From DAOUJW01 sp034422115 (GTDB taxonomy: Bacteria; Chloroflexota; Dehalococcoidia; Lucifugimonadales; UBA2985): DNA of 12,675 nucleotides. Numbering within the stretch: position 1 is the stretch's first letter; every line of letters starts with the position of its first letter. The DNA lies in NCBI GenBank assembly GCA_034422115.1, contig DAOUJW010000018.1, positions 1 through 12,675 of the forward strand, read 5' to 3'. Of this stretch, positions 5,028-12,443 are shown piece after piece. Under the pieces are notes generated by a model. The model was not told the origin of the DNA. It saw only the letters and a list, made by a program, of their open reading frames with translations, and searched no databases. The position numbers and the translations under genes are program-made.

Positions 5028-6293
5028 ATGGGTCTGACAAGGCGTCTGCCGGCGGCTCTTCTGATTCGGAGGGGAGCGTGGGTAGCCCTTGCGCTAGCCA
5101 CCTCACTCATTCTGGTCGCCTGTCCAGGCTCCGAGGAGGCGACTGTGGTTGTCCCCACGGAGGTGGTTCCCACTCCCACCGTTGAGCTGTCTGAGCCCGG
5201 GGTCACGGACGCCCGCATCCTCTTTGGGCAGTCCGCCGCCTTCACCGGCCCGGCCGCTGAGCTGGGAACGGGAATGAGGCTTGGCATCCAGGCTGCATTT
5301 GATGAGGTCAATCGTAACGGCGGCGTCAACGGCCGGCTGCTTGAGCTAACTTCCGTTGACGACGAGTACGAGCCTGAGATGGCTATTGCCAACACCATCC
5401 ATCTGATAAACGAGGAAGAGGTCTTTGCCTTGATAGGGGCCGTGGGCACGCCCACGTCCCGGTCGGCGGTCCCGCTCATAGAGGATGCGGGTGTACCGTA
5501 CATAGCTCCCTTCACCGGGGCCAACTTCCTGCGGGACGCCAAGCTGAACAGCGTGGTCAACCTGCGGGCTTCCTACTTCCAGGAGACGGCGGAGATGGTG
5601 GCCCGCCTGATAGACGACCTTGGCATTGAGAAGATAGCCATCCTTCACCAGGACGATTCCTTCGGGCGCGCCGGATACCAGGGAGTGAGGCTCGCGCTGG
5701 CTCAGCGCAACATGGAGCCGGTTGCTATCGGGGTGTATCCTCGCAACACAACGGCTGTGAAGACCGCTTTGCTGGACCTGAGGCACGGGGAGCCTGAGGC
5801 CATCATTCTTGTGGGGGCGCACGAGCCCGTCGCGGCGCTGATATCCTGGGCAAAGTACATTGGGATGGACCCCGTTTTCATGACCATCTCCTTTGTGGGG
5901 ACCAACACTTTGGCCCAGGAACTCGGCCCGGATGGGGAAGGGGTGTACATCACGCAGGTGGTGCCGTACCCTATGGACGACACCGTGCCCATAGTCAGAA
6001 GGTATCGCAACGCCCTCTCTACATACGACCCGGGGGCCGCTCCGGGCTTCGTCTCGTTTGAGGGCTACCTGGCGGGCCGCCTGGCGATAGCGGGGCTTGA
6101 GGGATGCGGGCAGGAGGTGGACAGGGCCTGCTTCCTGGAGAGCCTGCGGGGTGACGACGTAATCGACATAGACGGGTTCCAGCTGCGCTACGGGCGCGGC
6201 GACAACCAGGGATCGGACACCGTTTTCCTTACCGTCATAGGGGAGGATGGACTAGTCCGCCCGGTAACTTCTCTAAAGGATGAGGGGCAATGA
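5028..6293 (+). CDS. LivJ-like substrate-binding lipoprotein, probable sensor partner of the kinase
   Basis: This 421-aa protein has a signal peptide and lipobox LVAC (C32), so it should be lipid-anchored outside the membrane. After a short Thr/Pro/Val-rich spacer, residues about 58-415 form a type-I periplasmic binding fold (Peripla_BP_6). Recognisable parts are ILFGQSAAFTGPAAELG, AFDEVNRNGGVNGR, VFALIGAVGTPTSRS and ILHQDDSFGRAGYQG. Relatives bind branched-chain amino acids, amides or urea; the ligand here is not readable. No permease or ATPase gene is present. Instead it starts at the base after the anti-sigma stop, and its own stop overlaps the kinase start by 4 bp (ATGA). This context suggests it presents ligand to the kinase, as TorT does for TorS, rather than feeding a transporter. 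Confidence 0.9.
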   Translation: MGLTRRLPAALLIRRGAWVALALATSLILVACPGSEEATVVVPTEVVPTPTVELSEPGVTDARILFGQSAAFTGPAAELGTGMRLGIQAAFDEVNRNGGVNGRLLELTSVDDEYEPEMAIANTIHLINEEEVFALIGAVGTPTSRSAVPLIEDAGVPYIAPFTGANFLRDAKLNSVVNLRASYFQETAEMVARLIDDLGIEKIAILHQDDSFGRAGYQGVRLALAQRNMEPVAIGVYPRNTTAVKTALLDLRHGEPEAIILVGAHEPVAALISWAKYIGMDPVFMTISFVGTNTLAQELGPDGEGVYITQVVPYPMDDTVPIVRRYRNALSTYDPGAAPGFVSFEGYLAGRLAIAGLEGCGQEVDRACFLESLRGDDVIDIDGFQLRYGRGDNQGSDTVFLTVIGEDGLVRPVTSLKDEGQ

Positions 6294-8590
6294 TTATCAC
6301 AGTCAAGAACGTCCTGGACAGGCGATTTCGCATCTCAACCCAGCTGTACGTGGTCATTGGCGGCGCAGTCGCTCTGACCGTAGCAGCCAGCCTTGTGGGC
6401 TGGTTCTCATTCAACCAGGTTGGCGAGGTGCAGAGCAGGGTCAACGAGGGAAGCGTTCCTGAGCTGGAGGCGGCTTTCGGCATTGCTCAGCACAGCAACA
6501 CACTGGTGACGGCGGCTCCCCGGCTGACGGCCGCGGCCAACGCCGATGATCTTGGCGTGGTTGCCGCCGTCATTGAGGAGGCCCACGTGGCCCTTGAGGG
6601 GGAGATTGACACGCTGGAGGAGAGGGGCACAGAGGCCGAGCGCGTCCAGAGCATCCGAGACCACACCAACTCGCTGGTGCTCAATATTCACCTGCTAACG
6701 GACTCCATGGATGATCTGTTTGAGGTGACCGAGCAGAGGGATGCCCTGAGAGACCAGCTTAACACGGTTAACACCAGGCTTGACGCCACTGTAGTGCCCG
6801 CTGTGGACAACCAGTACTTCTACACGATGACGGGGTACAGGAACCTGGGTGACCCCCCGTCTATTCCGCAGTTCTATTTCACGGAAGACGAAGTTGACCT
6901 GTACCGGGACCTGGCGGAGCTTCAGGCGGACGCCAACGTGGCAACTCAGCTCCTGGTCAGCGTGTTCAGCCTCTCGGAAGCGCCGCTCATAGAACCGCTG
7001 CGCGAGCGGTTTGAAGCCATTGCCAGCCGAATCGATCGGAGAGTGGACGGCCTCCATGACAACCAGGCCCGCGCTGTGCTCATTCCCATTTTCACGTGGT
7101 TGTTTGATCTGGGCATGGGAGAGGGGAACGGATTTGACTTGCGGGCCCGGGAGCTTGAGATTCTACAGGGCCAGCAGGCTCTCCTTGAGACAAATCGCGG
7201 CATAGCGGTTGAGCTTGTTGACGAAGTTGATGGCCTGGTGAACACAGCCCACCTCAGAGTTGAGGAAGCCACCGAAGCGTCCACCCAGGCGATTCTGACA
7301 GGACGCACCCTGCTGCTGGTCATCAGCGCAAGCAGCGTTGCTGCAGCTATGCTCATATCCTGGCAGTTTGTGTGGCGAATCCTGCTTCGCCGTCTGGAGA
7401 TGCTGTCGGACTGGATGCGCCGCATGGCCGGGGGGGACCTGGAGGCGCAGGTGGAGATTAGAGGGAAAGATGAAGTGGCGGATATGGCCGCGGCGCTGGA
7501 GGTGTTCCGCCAGCACGCCCTTGAGGTCCAGAGATTGAACCTGGTGGAGCGGCTGGCGGAGGAGCTGCAAGGCAAGAATGAAGAGCTGGAGAGCCTTGCA
7601 GGCGAGCTGCAGGGCAAGAACGGTGAGCTTGAGAGCCTTGCAGGGGAACTGCAGGGGAAGAACGACCAGCTTGAGATAGTGCTGGCAGACCTGCAGAAGG
7701 CGCAGGACCAGATAGTCATGCGGGAGAAGCTGGCGGCCCTTGGTGAGCTGACGGCGGGCGTGGCCCACGAGATCAGGAACCCCTTGAACTTCGTGAACAA
7801 CTTCTCGGAGGTCTCGGAAGAGCTTCTCCAGGAGATGAACGAAATCCTGGAGGAGGGCGGCGACTCACTGAATGAGGAGCAGAAGGGGAATATCCAGGAC
7901 ATATCCCAGGACCTGAGCAGCAACCTGGAGCGCATTCGCACCCACGGCAGCCGGGCCAACCGCATTGTCCACGACATGCTGATGATGGGCCGCGGCTCAG
8001 GAGACCACAGGCCCACGGACATCAACGGCCTGGTTGACGAGTACTCCAAGCTGGCCTACCACAGCGCCCGGGCAACCAACACGGAGTTCCAGCTTGACCT
8101 CCAGCAGGACTTTGACCCGGACGTGGGCGAACTGGACGTCATTCCCCAGGACCTGGGCCGGGTGTTTCTGAACATGGTTAGCAACTCCTGCCACGCCACT
8201 CACGAGAAGCGTATGGCCGGTCTGGAGGCGGGGAATGGCGTGGCGGACTACTTCCCGACGGTCTGGCTCACCACGCGGCGCATTGACGACATGATAGAGG
8301 TCCGCATCCGGGACAACGGCAACGGCATTCCGGATGACGTCATAGACAAGATATTCAACCCATTCTTCACCACCAAGCCCACCGACCAGGGCACGGGGCT
8401 TGGCCTGGCGATTTCCAGCGACATCATTCGGCAGCATGGCGGCTCCATCAGGGCCACCTCAGAGCCGGGCGAGTATGCGGAGATGATAGTGGAGCTACCC
8501 CTGGTGGTGACGACGGCGGCGTTGGCGGAGGACGCCGACGACGAGGAGCCTGACGACGCCCAGGAGCAGTCGGAGGAGGGCCAGGACTAG
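6290..8590 (+). CDS. Transmembrane sensor histidine kinase with large helical sensor and HAMP
   Basis: This 766-aa protein. TM1 about 18-40; an extracytoplasmic region of about 295 residues (43-337), rich in predicted helix; TM2 about 338-362; HAMP about 363-415. A coiled coil 425-478 contains three 14-residue units of ELQGKNEELESLAG type. HisKA with H493 (GVAHEIRNPLNF); catalytic domain with N box (FLNMVSNSCHAT, N632), G1 (RDNGNGIP, D675), F box (FNPFFTTKP) and G2 (GTGLGLAI). The last 25 residues are strongly acidic. No receiver is fused, so the receiver of the upstream phosphatase is the likely acceptor. The sensor's size and helical character resemble TorS, which is read out through a periplasmic binding protein, and the gene directly follows such a protein with a 4-bp overlap. 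All catalytic motifs are intact. Confidence 0.95.
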   Translation: MIITVKNVLDRRFRISTQLYVVIGGAVALTVAASLVGWFSFNQVGEVQSRVNEGSVPELEAAFGIAQHSNTLVTAAPRLTAAANADDLGVVAAVIEEAHVALEGEIDTLEERGTEAERVQSIRDHTNSLVLNIHLLTDSMDDLFEVTEQRDALRDQLNTVNTRLDATVVPAVDNQYFYTMTGYRNLGDPPSIPQFYFTEDEVDLYRDLAELQADANVATQLLVSVFSLSEAPLIEPLRERFEAIASRIDRRVDGLHDNQARAVLIPIFTWLFDLGMGEGNGFDLRARELEILQGQQALLETNRGIAVELVDEVDGLVNTAHLRVEEATEASTQAILTGRTLLLVISASSVAAAMLISWQFVWRILLRRLEMLSDWMRRMAGGDLEAQVEIRGKDEVADMAAALEVFRQHALEVQRLNLVERLAEELQGKNEELESLAGELQGKNGELESLAGELQGKNDQLEIVLADLQKAQDQIVMREKLAALGELTAGVAHEIRNPLNFVNNFSEVSEELLQEMNEILEEGGDSLNEEQKGNIQDISQDLSSNLERIRTHGSRANRIVHDMLMMGRGSGDHRPTDINGLVDEYSKLAYHSARATNTEFQLDLQQDFDPDVGELDVIPQDLGRVFLNMVSNSCHATHEKRMAGLEAGNGVADYFPTVWLTTRRIDDMIEVRIRDNGNGIPDDVIDKIFNPFFTTKPTDQGTGLGLAISSDIIRQHGGSIRATSEPGEYAEMIVELPLVVTTAALAEDADDEEPDDAQEQSEEGQD
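7562..7687 (+). repeat. Three tandem 42-bp units in the kinase gene
   Basis: The units 7562-7603, 7604-7645 and 7646-7687 each encode 14 residues: ELQGKNEELESLAG, ELQGKNGELESLAG and ELQGKNDQLEIVLA. Fourteen residues are two heptads, so a change in copy number would lengthen or shorten the coiled coil between HAMP and the phospho-acceptor helix without breaking the register. The first two units are nearly identical at DNA level. Confidence 0.9.
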
Positions 8591-8633
8591 GGAATGGTCT
8601 GAACAAGTCCAATCCACTCCCGCGAAGCCCCTG

Positions 8634-8653
8634 CCCCGTACTCTGATACGGGG
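8634..8653. repeat. Hairpin after the kinase gene
   Basis: CCCCGTA (8634-8640) pairs with TACGGGG (8647-8653) around a 6-nt loop, 44 bp after the operon's last stop. There is no T-tract, so it is not a standard intrinsic terminator. A related hairpin in the opposite orientation is at 9130-9152, which marks it as a repeat family that may still help end or protect the transcript. Confidence 0.6.
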
Positions 8654-8733
8654 GCGGTAGTCCACACCCCACCCCTACTGGATTCCTGCCTACGGAGACC
8701 TTTGCGTAACCCTTAGTTGGGGCGCTATCTCTT

Positions 8734-8809
8734 CGTCACCCCTGCGAAAGCAGGGGGCTAGGGTACTCGGAATAGAAGGAACTAGATTCCCGCTTTCGCG
8801 GGAATGACG
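8734..8809 (+). repeat. Composite REP unit, copy B (uninterrupted)
   Basis: Hairpin CCCCTGC-GAAA-GCAGGGG (8739-8756), a linker containing ACTCGGAATAGAAGGAACT, and hairpin ATTCCCGC-TTTC-GCGGGAAT (8786-8805). Homology with copy C continues to about 8855, through CGTACTCC and GCCGTAGTTGT, into the MITE right end. Confidence 0.88.
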
Positions 8810-8897
8810 AAAAACGTACTCCCTGCGGGATGACGCCGTAGTTGTGCAAAGGTCTCTGAAAACGGGAATCTATTGCCCTCTATATAAAACGCCCTGG

Positions 8898-8917
8898 ATT
8901 CCGGCTTTCGCCGGAAT
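8898..8917. repeat. REP-like hairpin in M3
   Basis: ATTCCGGC-TTTC-GCCGGAAT, identical to 1711-1730. Confidence 0.85.
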
Positions 8918-9087
8918 GACGGAGAGGGAGCGACCTGACCACGGATTATTCAAAGGTCTGCCTACGCAGGAATGGTGGTGAAGGTGTCATTAGGCGGGAT
9001 GGTCATGTTTGCTGCTTGTTCAGAGGTTTCCCAGGGGCTTCGCTTTCCTGCGCCTGACCTGGATTGTGCCGCGGGAACAGGCGGGAG

Positions 9088-9225
9088 GGTATTCTTAATC
9101 AGTGTTGTGATATACCTCGCTTCCCGCTCTGCCCCGTATCAAGTACGGGGCAGGCTCACCATGAGCGGGCAAGAAGTCGTGGTTCACTTCGGGAGTTGCC
9201 ACTACCAACACACCCCGGGAATACT
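9088..9225. mobile_element. MITE-like element, family 2, copy 1 (138 bp)
   Basis: The right end (9195-9225), read inward on the minus strand, is AGTATTCCCGGGGTGTGTTG. The left end (9088 onward) begins GGTATTC and has GTGTTG at the corresponding place but is otherwise diverged. GGCGGGAG occurs immediately outside both ends (9080-9087, 9226-9233), which looks like an 8-bp target duplication. The interior holds the hairpin 9130-9152 and a CCCGCTCA-family fragment (9150-9169). Confidence 0.55.
9130..9152. repeat. Perfect 9-bp-stem hairpin
   Basis: TGCCCCGTA and TACGGGGCA are separated by TCAAG. It is related to 8634-8653 in the opposite orientation. It is followed by GGCTCACCATGAGCGGG, part of the same palindrome family as 12545-12578. 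Confidence 0.75.
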
Positions 9226-9272
9226 GGCGGGAGACCCGTCTTGAAAGCTAGCTTGAGAGTCGCTGCGCCGGG

Positions 9273-9992
9273 CTAGCGCTCTATCTGGAACTGGCCGGTC
9301 ATGCTCCGCGGCTCTTCGTCCGGGTCCCGCGGCACTCTGGCCATTGTGATTGCTTCCGGCAGGACTATGCCGCCTGAGAAGATGAGCTTCATTGCCGCCT
9401 CAACGCCCATGTCGGTCTCAATGACGTCGTCTTCCAGCACAAAGGCCATGTTCCCCGACGTTGGGTTGGGGACCGTGGGTATGTACACAATAGCCAACGA
9501 CTGGTTCCTGTCGGCGGAGAAGATGCGGCCGGTGACGAAGCCCATTGCTACCATGCCCTCCCGGGGCCACTCAACGAAAACGACCCTGGTGAAGTTGTAC
9601 TGCGAGGTCAGGGCCGTTGTGGCCTGCTTGGAGACGCCAAAAATTGTCTTGACTATGGGAGTTCTGGCGAGGACAAAGTCCAATACGTCCATCAGACGGC
9701 GCCCCAGTGGGATAAGGACAATGAGTCCCACGAAATAGAAGAGGAAGAACAGGACGATTATTCCGATACCAGCGAAGTCCCAGGGTTGTCCCGCCACGAA
9801 GGGCAGGGGTCTAACCAGGTTGTCTGCGTGGCCTACGAAAAAGAGTATGACGACGATTGTTGCAAGGAGGGGCAGGAGTCCGAGCAAGCCGGCCATTGTC
9901 CTGCCCTGCATATGGCGGTCAAAGCGGGCGAAGATGTTGGGCTTCTTTTCCTCATCTCCTGACTTGCCATCCTGTTGGTTGGATCGAGCCAC
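9273..9992 (-). CDS. DUF502 family membrane protein
   Basis: This 239-aa protein has two hydrophobic segments (about 33-54 and 73-97) after a charged, Lys/Glu-rich N-terminal tail, and a soluble C-terminal part. The conserved DUF502 blocks are recognisable: GMVAMGFVTGRIF (146-158), VYIPTVPNPTSGNMAFV (169-185) and DMGVEAAMKLIFSGG (194-208). The family is widespread in bacteria and plants; its molecular role is not established, so none is assigned. The start is GTG at 9992 with GAGGAGGT five nt upstream, a strong site that outweighs the non-ATG codon. It is transcribed alone, converging on the signalling operon, with a candidate promoter about 130 bp upstream. No downstream intrinsic terminator is clear; the palindrome AAGCTAGCTT (9245-9254) lies just past the stop. 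Confidence 0.9.
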   Translation of the reverse strand: MARSNQQDGKSGDEEKKPNIFARFDRHMQGRTMAGLLGLLPLLATIVVILFFVGHADNLVRPLPFVAGQPWDFAGIGIIVLFFLFYFVGLIVLIPLGRRLMDVLDFVLARTPIVKTIFGVSKQATTALTSQYNFTRVVFVEWPREGMVAMGFVTGRIFSADRNQSLAIVYIPTVPNPTSGNMAFVLEDDVIETDMGVEAAMKLIFSGGIVLPEAITMARVPRDPDEEPRSMTGQFQIER

Positions 9993-10036
9993 GCAGCACC
10001 TCCTCGGCCCGTGTCATTACGGATTCCACCGCCATA

Positions 10037-10073
10037 GCTCGCCTGTTTATACTGAAATCGCATAAAGGCGAGC
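10037..10073. promoter_or_regulatory. Inverted repeat in the DUF502 leader
   Basis: GCTCGCCT (10037-10044) and AGGCGAGC (10066-10073) are perfect 8-bp arms around a 21-bp AT-rich centre. It lies between the candidate promoter and the GTG start, so it may be an operator or a leader hairpin. Confidence 0.4.
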
Positions 10074-10126
10074 GCTACACCCAAAATGCCTGCATAGGGC
10101 GGGCCGGACAAGACTAATGCACTGAC

Positions 10127-10155
10127 AGACTATCGGAACGCTATATGAGTGTCAA
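10127..10155 (-). promoter_or_regulatory. Candidate promoter of the DUF502 gene
   Basis: On the minus strand, TTGACA (10155-10150), 17 bp, TAGTCT (10132-10127). The -35 is perfect and the -10 has 3 of 6 consensus bases. It lies just outside the family-2 MITE at 10171. Confidence 0.4.
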
Positions 10156-10220
10156 TAGCTTCCGTGGTCAGGTGTTCCCGGGATGTGTTGGTAATGGCAA
10201 ATAAGCGTTACCCAAGCGCT

Positions 10221-10356
10221 GACCACCCCTGCGCAGGCAGGGGTCTAGGGCACTCGGAATAGAAGGAACTAGATTCCCGCTTTCGCGGGAATGACGAGAA
10301 ACGTACTCCTTTCAGAATGGCGCCGTAGTTGTTCAAAGGTCTGCCTTCGCAGGAAT
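10221..10356 (+). repeat. Composite REP unit, copy C, ending in a family-1 MITE right end
   Basis: Hairpin ACCCCTGC-GCAG-GCAGGGGT (10226-10245), a linker with ACTCGGAATAGAAGGAACT, hairpin ATTCCCGC-TTTC-GCGGGAAT (10273-10292), then sequence shared with copy B up to TCAAAGGTCTGC (10333-10344). That end is followed by CTTC and GCAGGAAT, a loop and hairpin arm. A matching left MITE end is not recognisable. The rest of 9993-10428 holds only the promoter, the inverted repeat and this element. Confidence 0.8.
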
Positions 10357-10382
10357 GGTCATGGGGGCAGTATGCCAAAGAA

Positions 10383-10397
10383 GTTGGCAATACCAAC
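10383..10397. terminator. Short hairpin after the binding-protein gene (weak terminator candidate)
   Basis: On the minus strand GTTGG-TATTG-CCAAC is followed by TTCTTT, about 30 bp after the stop of the family-5 binding protein. The stem is only 5 bp and the same sequence is part of a family-2 MITE end, so terminator function is doubtful. Confidence 0.25.
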
Positions 10398-10428
10398 ACA
10401 TACCGGGAGCTTCCGTGGTCAGCGTCCG

Positions 10429-12399
10429 CTAGAGGTCAGTGCGGTACAGGTAGCGGATGTCCCACAGCCCGTAGAGCGTCGGCGTTGTGTTGCCGAATAC
10501 GTTGCGGGTGGCGGTCAGCCGCTCCGAGAGGGTAGTGTAGATGACGGGCACGTTCTCTGCGGCGACCTCCTGGGCGCGGTGGTAGTAGCTCACGCGCTGC
10601 TCGTGGTCCAGCTCCTGGCTGGCTCTTATGTACAGGTCGTCTATCTCGGCTTCCCACTCCGTGGCGGGCTCCGGCTGGTAGGGGTACCACAGGTGAAGGC
10701 CCTCGCTGCTGTGCCAGAAGTTGATGCCGCTGTAAGGGTCCGAGCCGCCGGTGAAGCCAACAATCATGGCCTCCCAGTCGTACGATGTGGTCAGGCTGTT
10801 TACCAGATCTCCAAACTCCACCAGCTGGTAGTCCACCCTCAGGCCGATGTCTGTCATCCCCTGCTTGACAATATCGCCCACCCGCTCGCGCACGACGTTG
10901 CCGGAGTTGGTGATCAGCTTGAACTCTATGGGGTTGGCGTCGTCGTCCTCCCGTATGCCGTCCCCGTTGATGTCCGTCCAGCCGAGTCCGTCAAGGATTT
11001 CGTTGGCCCTGTCCAGGTCGTACTTGTACTGGCGGACGTTGGGATTGTGGAAGTCGCCGGCGGCCGGGCTAACGGAGGCCCATTGCGGATAACCCTCGCC
11101 GTACTGCACGTCGTTGATGATGGCGAACTTGTCTATGCTGTGGGCGACGGCCTGTCTGAACTGGGTGTTCTGGAACCACCTCAGCTTCTCAGGCGCCACA
11201 AAGGGGGCGTCTGGGCCCGACTCGCCGGGGTTCATGTTGAAGCCCAGGAACGTAGTGCCGAAGGCGGGGCCGCGCCGGTGTATGGTGAAGTTCTCCTCCT
11301 GCTGGAGCGGCTCAAGCAGTGGGATGTCCTCTCCCGGCACCCCGTAGGAGTCCGACTCGCCGTCCAGGAAGCTGGCAAGCTCGGCCTTGAAGTCGGGGAC
11401 TACAATTCGCACCATCTCGTCCAGGTACGGCAGGCTGTTGCCCTCTTCGTCCTTGAGCCAGTAGTTTGGATTGCGTTTCAGGACCACCCGCTCGCCCGGA
11501 GCGTAGCTTGCGATGGTAAACGGCCCAGTCCCTATCACCTCTGTCGGGTCGGTGTCGATGTCCCAGGTGGAGGTGAATGTGCCGTCGTCCACGTGCGGCT
11601 CAAGGACGTGCCTGGGGTATATGGCGGTGCCCATGGAGCGAAGGAAAGGGGCGAAGGGCACGGGCAGCACGCACTCCACGATGTAGTCGTCCACCACCGT
11701 GACGGTCATGGGCGAGTCCTCCCATGCGCCGGACTCCTCGTTGAGGAAACGGAAGTGGAAGGTCGGGCGGCTGCTGGCCGGAATGTCCTCGTTGTAGATT
11801 ATGCGGTTGAAGGTAAAGTCCACGTCGTGGGCCGTGAAGGGATGGCCGTCGTGCCAGGTTACGTCCTGGCGAAGGTGGAAGGTCCACGTCAGCCCGTCCT
11901 CGGAGCGCTCCCAGGACTCCGCCAGCGACGGCTCAACCTGGTCCGTCAGCCAGGATGTTTCGGTCAGCCCTTCAAAGAGATACCCCAGGACACCGGACGA
12001 CCCGGCGTCCGTGGAGATAGCCAGGTTGAAGGTGAGAGGCTCGGAGATGGTGGCAAAGGTGAGGGACCCGCCGTGCTTCCCAATGGTGTATTGGAACTCC
12101 TCGGCATTTGCTCTGAGCTGCTCAACTATGCCGGGCCCGGGCGGAGGCGCGGCCGTTGGCTGCGCGGTGGGCGTGGGCTGCGGCGCGACAGCAGGCGTGG
12201 GGATGCTGGTGGCCGTAGGCTGCGGCGCGGCGGTTGGTTCGGCAGTGGGCGTGGGCTGCGGGGTTGCGGTGGGGACGCCGGTGGCCGTGGGCTGTGCCGT
12301 TTGAGTGGGTTCAGCATCGTCCGTGCAGGCTGCCAGCAGGAGCAGGGAAAAGACAGCGAGCAGGGCAATGGTGTGGCGGAGGGTCAGCTTTTGGGTCAT
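10429..12399 (-). CDS. Family-5 (oligopeptide/dipeptide-type) substrate-binding lipoprotein
   Basis: This 656-aa exported protein has a signal peptide (LALL-type core) and lipobox LAAC with C25, so it should be membrane-anchored outside the cell. Residues about 30-90 are a Thr/Pro/Ala/Gln linker. The SBP_bac_5 domain follows (about 105-650), with the signature LAESWERSEDGLTWTFHLRQ, then DVTWHDGHPFTAHDV. This fold binds peptides, nickel, sugars or other small solutes; the ligand is not evident. I chose the ATG at 12399 because it gives a canonical signal peptide and has GAGG 8 nt upstream; an in-frame extension to 12453 adds no signal features. It is longer than DppA/OppA (530-600 aa) because of the linker. 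No permease or ATPase gene is within the window. A candidate promoter lies 45-75 bp upstream. Confidence 0.93.
   Translation of the reverse strand: MTQKLTLRHTIALLAVFSLLLLAACTDDAEPTQTAQPTATGVPTATPQPTPTAEPTAAPQPTATSIPTPAVAPQPTPTAQPTAAPPPGPGIVEQLRANAEEFQYTIGKHGGSLTFATISEPLTFNLAISTDAGSSGVLGYLFEGLTETSWLTDQVEPSLAESWERSEDGLTWTFHLRQDVTWHDGHPFTAHDVDFTFNRIIYNEDIPASSRPTFHFRFLNEESGAWEDSPMTVTVVDDYIVECVLPVPFAPFLRSMGTAIYPRHVLEPHVDDGTFTSTWDIDTDPTEVIGTGPFTIASYAPGERVVLKRNPNYWLKDEEGNSLPYLDEMVRIVVPDFKAELASFLDGESDSYGVPGEDIPLLEPLQQEENFTIHRRGPAFGTTFLGFNMNPGESGPDAPFVAPEKLRWFQNTQFRQAVAHSIDKFAIINDVQYGEGYPQWASVSPAAGDFHNPNVRQYKYDLDRANEILDGLGWTDINGDGIREDDDANPIEFKLITNSGNVVRERVGDIVKQGMTDIGLRVDYQLVEFGDLVNSLTTSYDWEAMIVGFTGGSDPYSGINFWHSSEGLHLWYPYQPEPATEWEAEIDDLYIRASQELDHEQRVSYYHRAQEVAAENVPVIYTTLSERLTATRNVFGNTTPTLYGLWDIRYLYRTDL
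12145..12294 (-). repeat. Duplicated Thr/Pro linker segment in the binding protein
   Basis: Residues 36-59 and 60-85 are imperfect copies; both begin QPTAT and end QPTPTA(E/Q)PTAAP. The coding DNA is a GC-rich degenerate repeat. Such linkers after a lipobox are common in Chloroflexota lipoproteins and act as a flexible spacer. Confidence 0.85.
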
Positions 12400-12443
12400 A
12401 TTTTCAGCCTCATAAATGGTACAAAGTATTGTTATGACTCTAC

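Larger units (their letters stand above)
8694..8961. mobile_element. MITE-like element, family 1, copy M3 (268 bp, nested)
   Basis: Left end GGAGACCTTTGC (8694-8705), right end TCAAAGGTCTGC (8950-8961), flanked by CTAC (8690-8693, 8962-8965). Removing it restores the hairpin ATTCCTGC/GCAGGAAT (8682-8689, 8966-8973). An additional right end GCAAAGGTCTCT (8846-8857) followed by GAAA and ACGGGAAT lies inside, so the 268 bp probably combine two rounds of insertion. It holds composite REP unit B and the hairpin 8898-8917. No gene is seen from 8591 to 9272. Confidence 0.65.
10171..10413. mobile_element. MITE-like element, family 2, copy 2 (about 240 bp)
   Basis: The ends are inverted: CCCGGGATGTGTTGGTAATG from 10178 rightward and, on the minus strand, CCCGGTATGTGTTGGTATTG from 10407 leftward. 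About 21 of the first 24 positions agree. AGCTTCCGTGGTCAG occurs directly repeated at 10157-10171 and 10408-10422, at the two edges. If the boundary is placed as in copy 1, CGTGGTCA would be an 8-bp target duplication. The interior is composite REP unit C. Confidence 0.6.

Noticed and set aside
6946..8049. A 367-codon open frame on the minus strand inside the kinase gene
   Set aside because: It is Ser/Arg-rich, has no domain and covers the conserved histidine kinase motifs of the other strand. It is a product of GC-biased codon use.
8634..8653. Intrinsic terminator of the signalling operon
   Set aside because: The stem is good but no T-tract follows on the plus strand, and a related hairpin recurs at 9130, so it is listed as a repeat.
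8680..9030. Possible CRISPR array
   Set aside because: Repeats are palindromic units of several families with irregular spacing and nested insertions. There are no regular spacers or cas genes.
9195..10200. DUF502 gene as cargo of a composite transposon bounded by the GTGTTGG repeats
   Set aside because: Orientation and flanking direct repeats fit better with small elements at 9088-9225 and 10171-10413, so the gene lies between elements rather than inside one.
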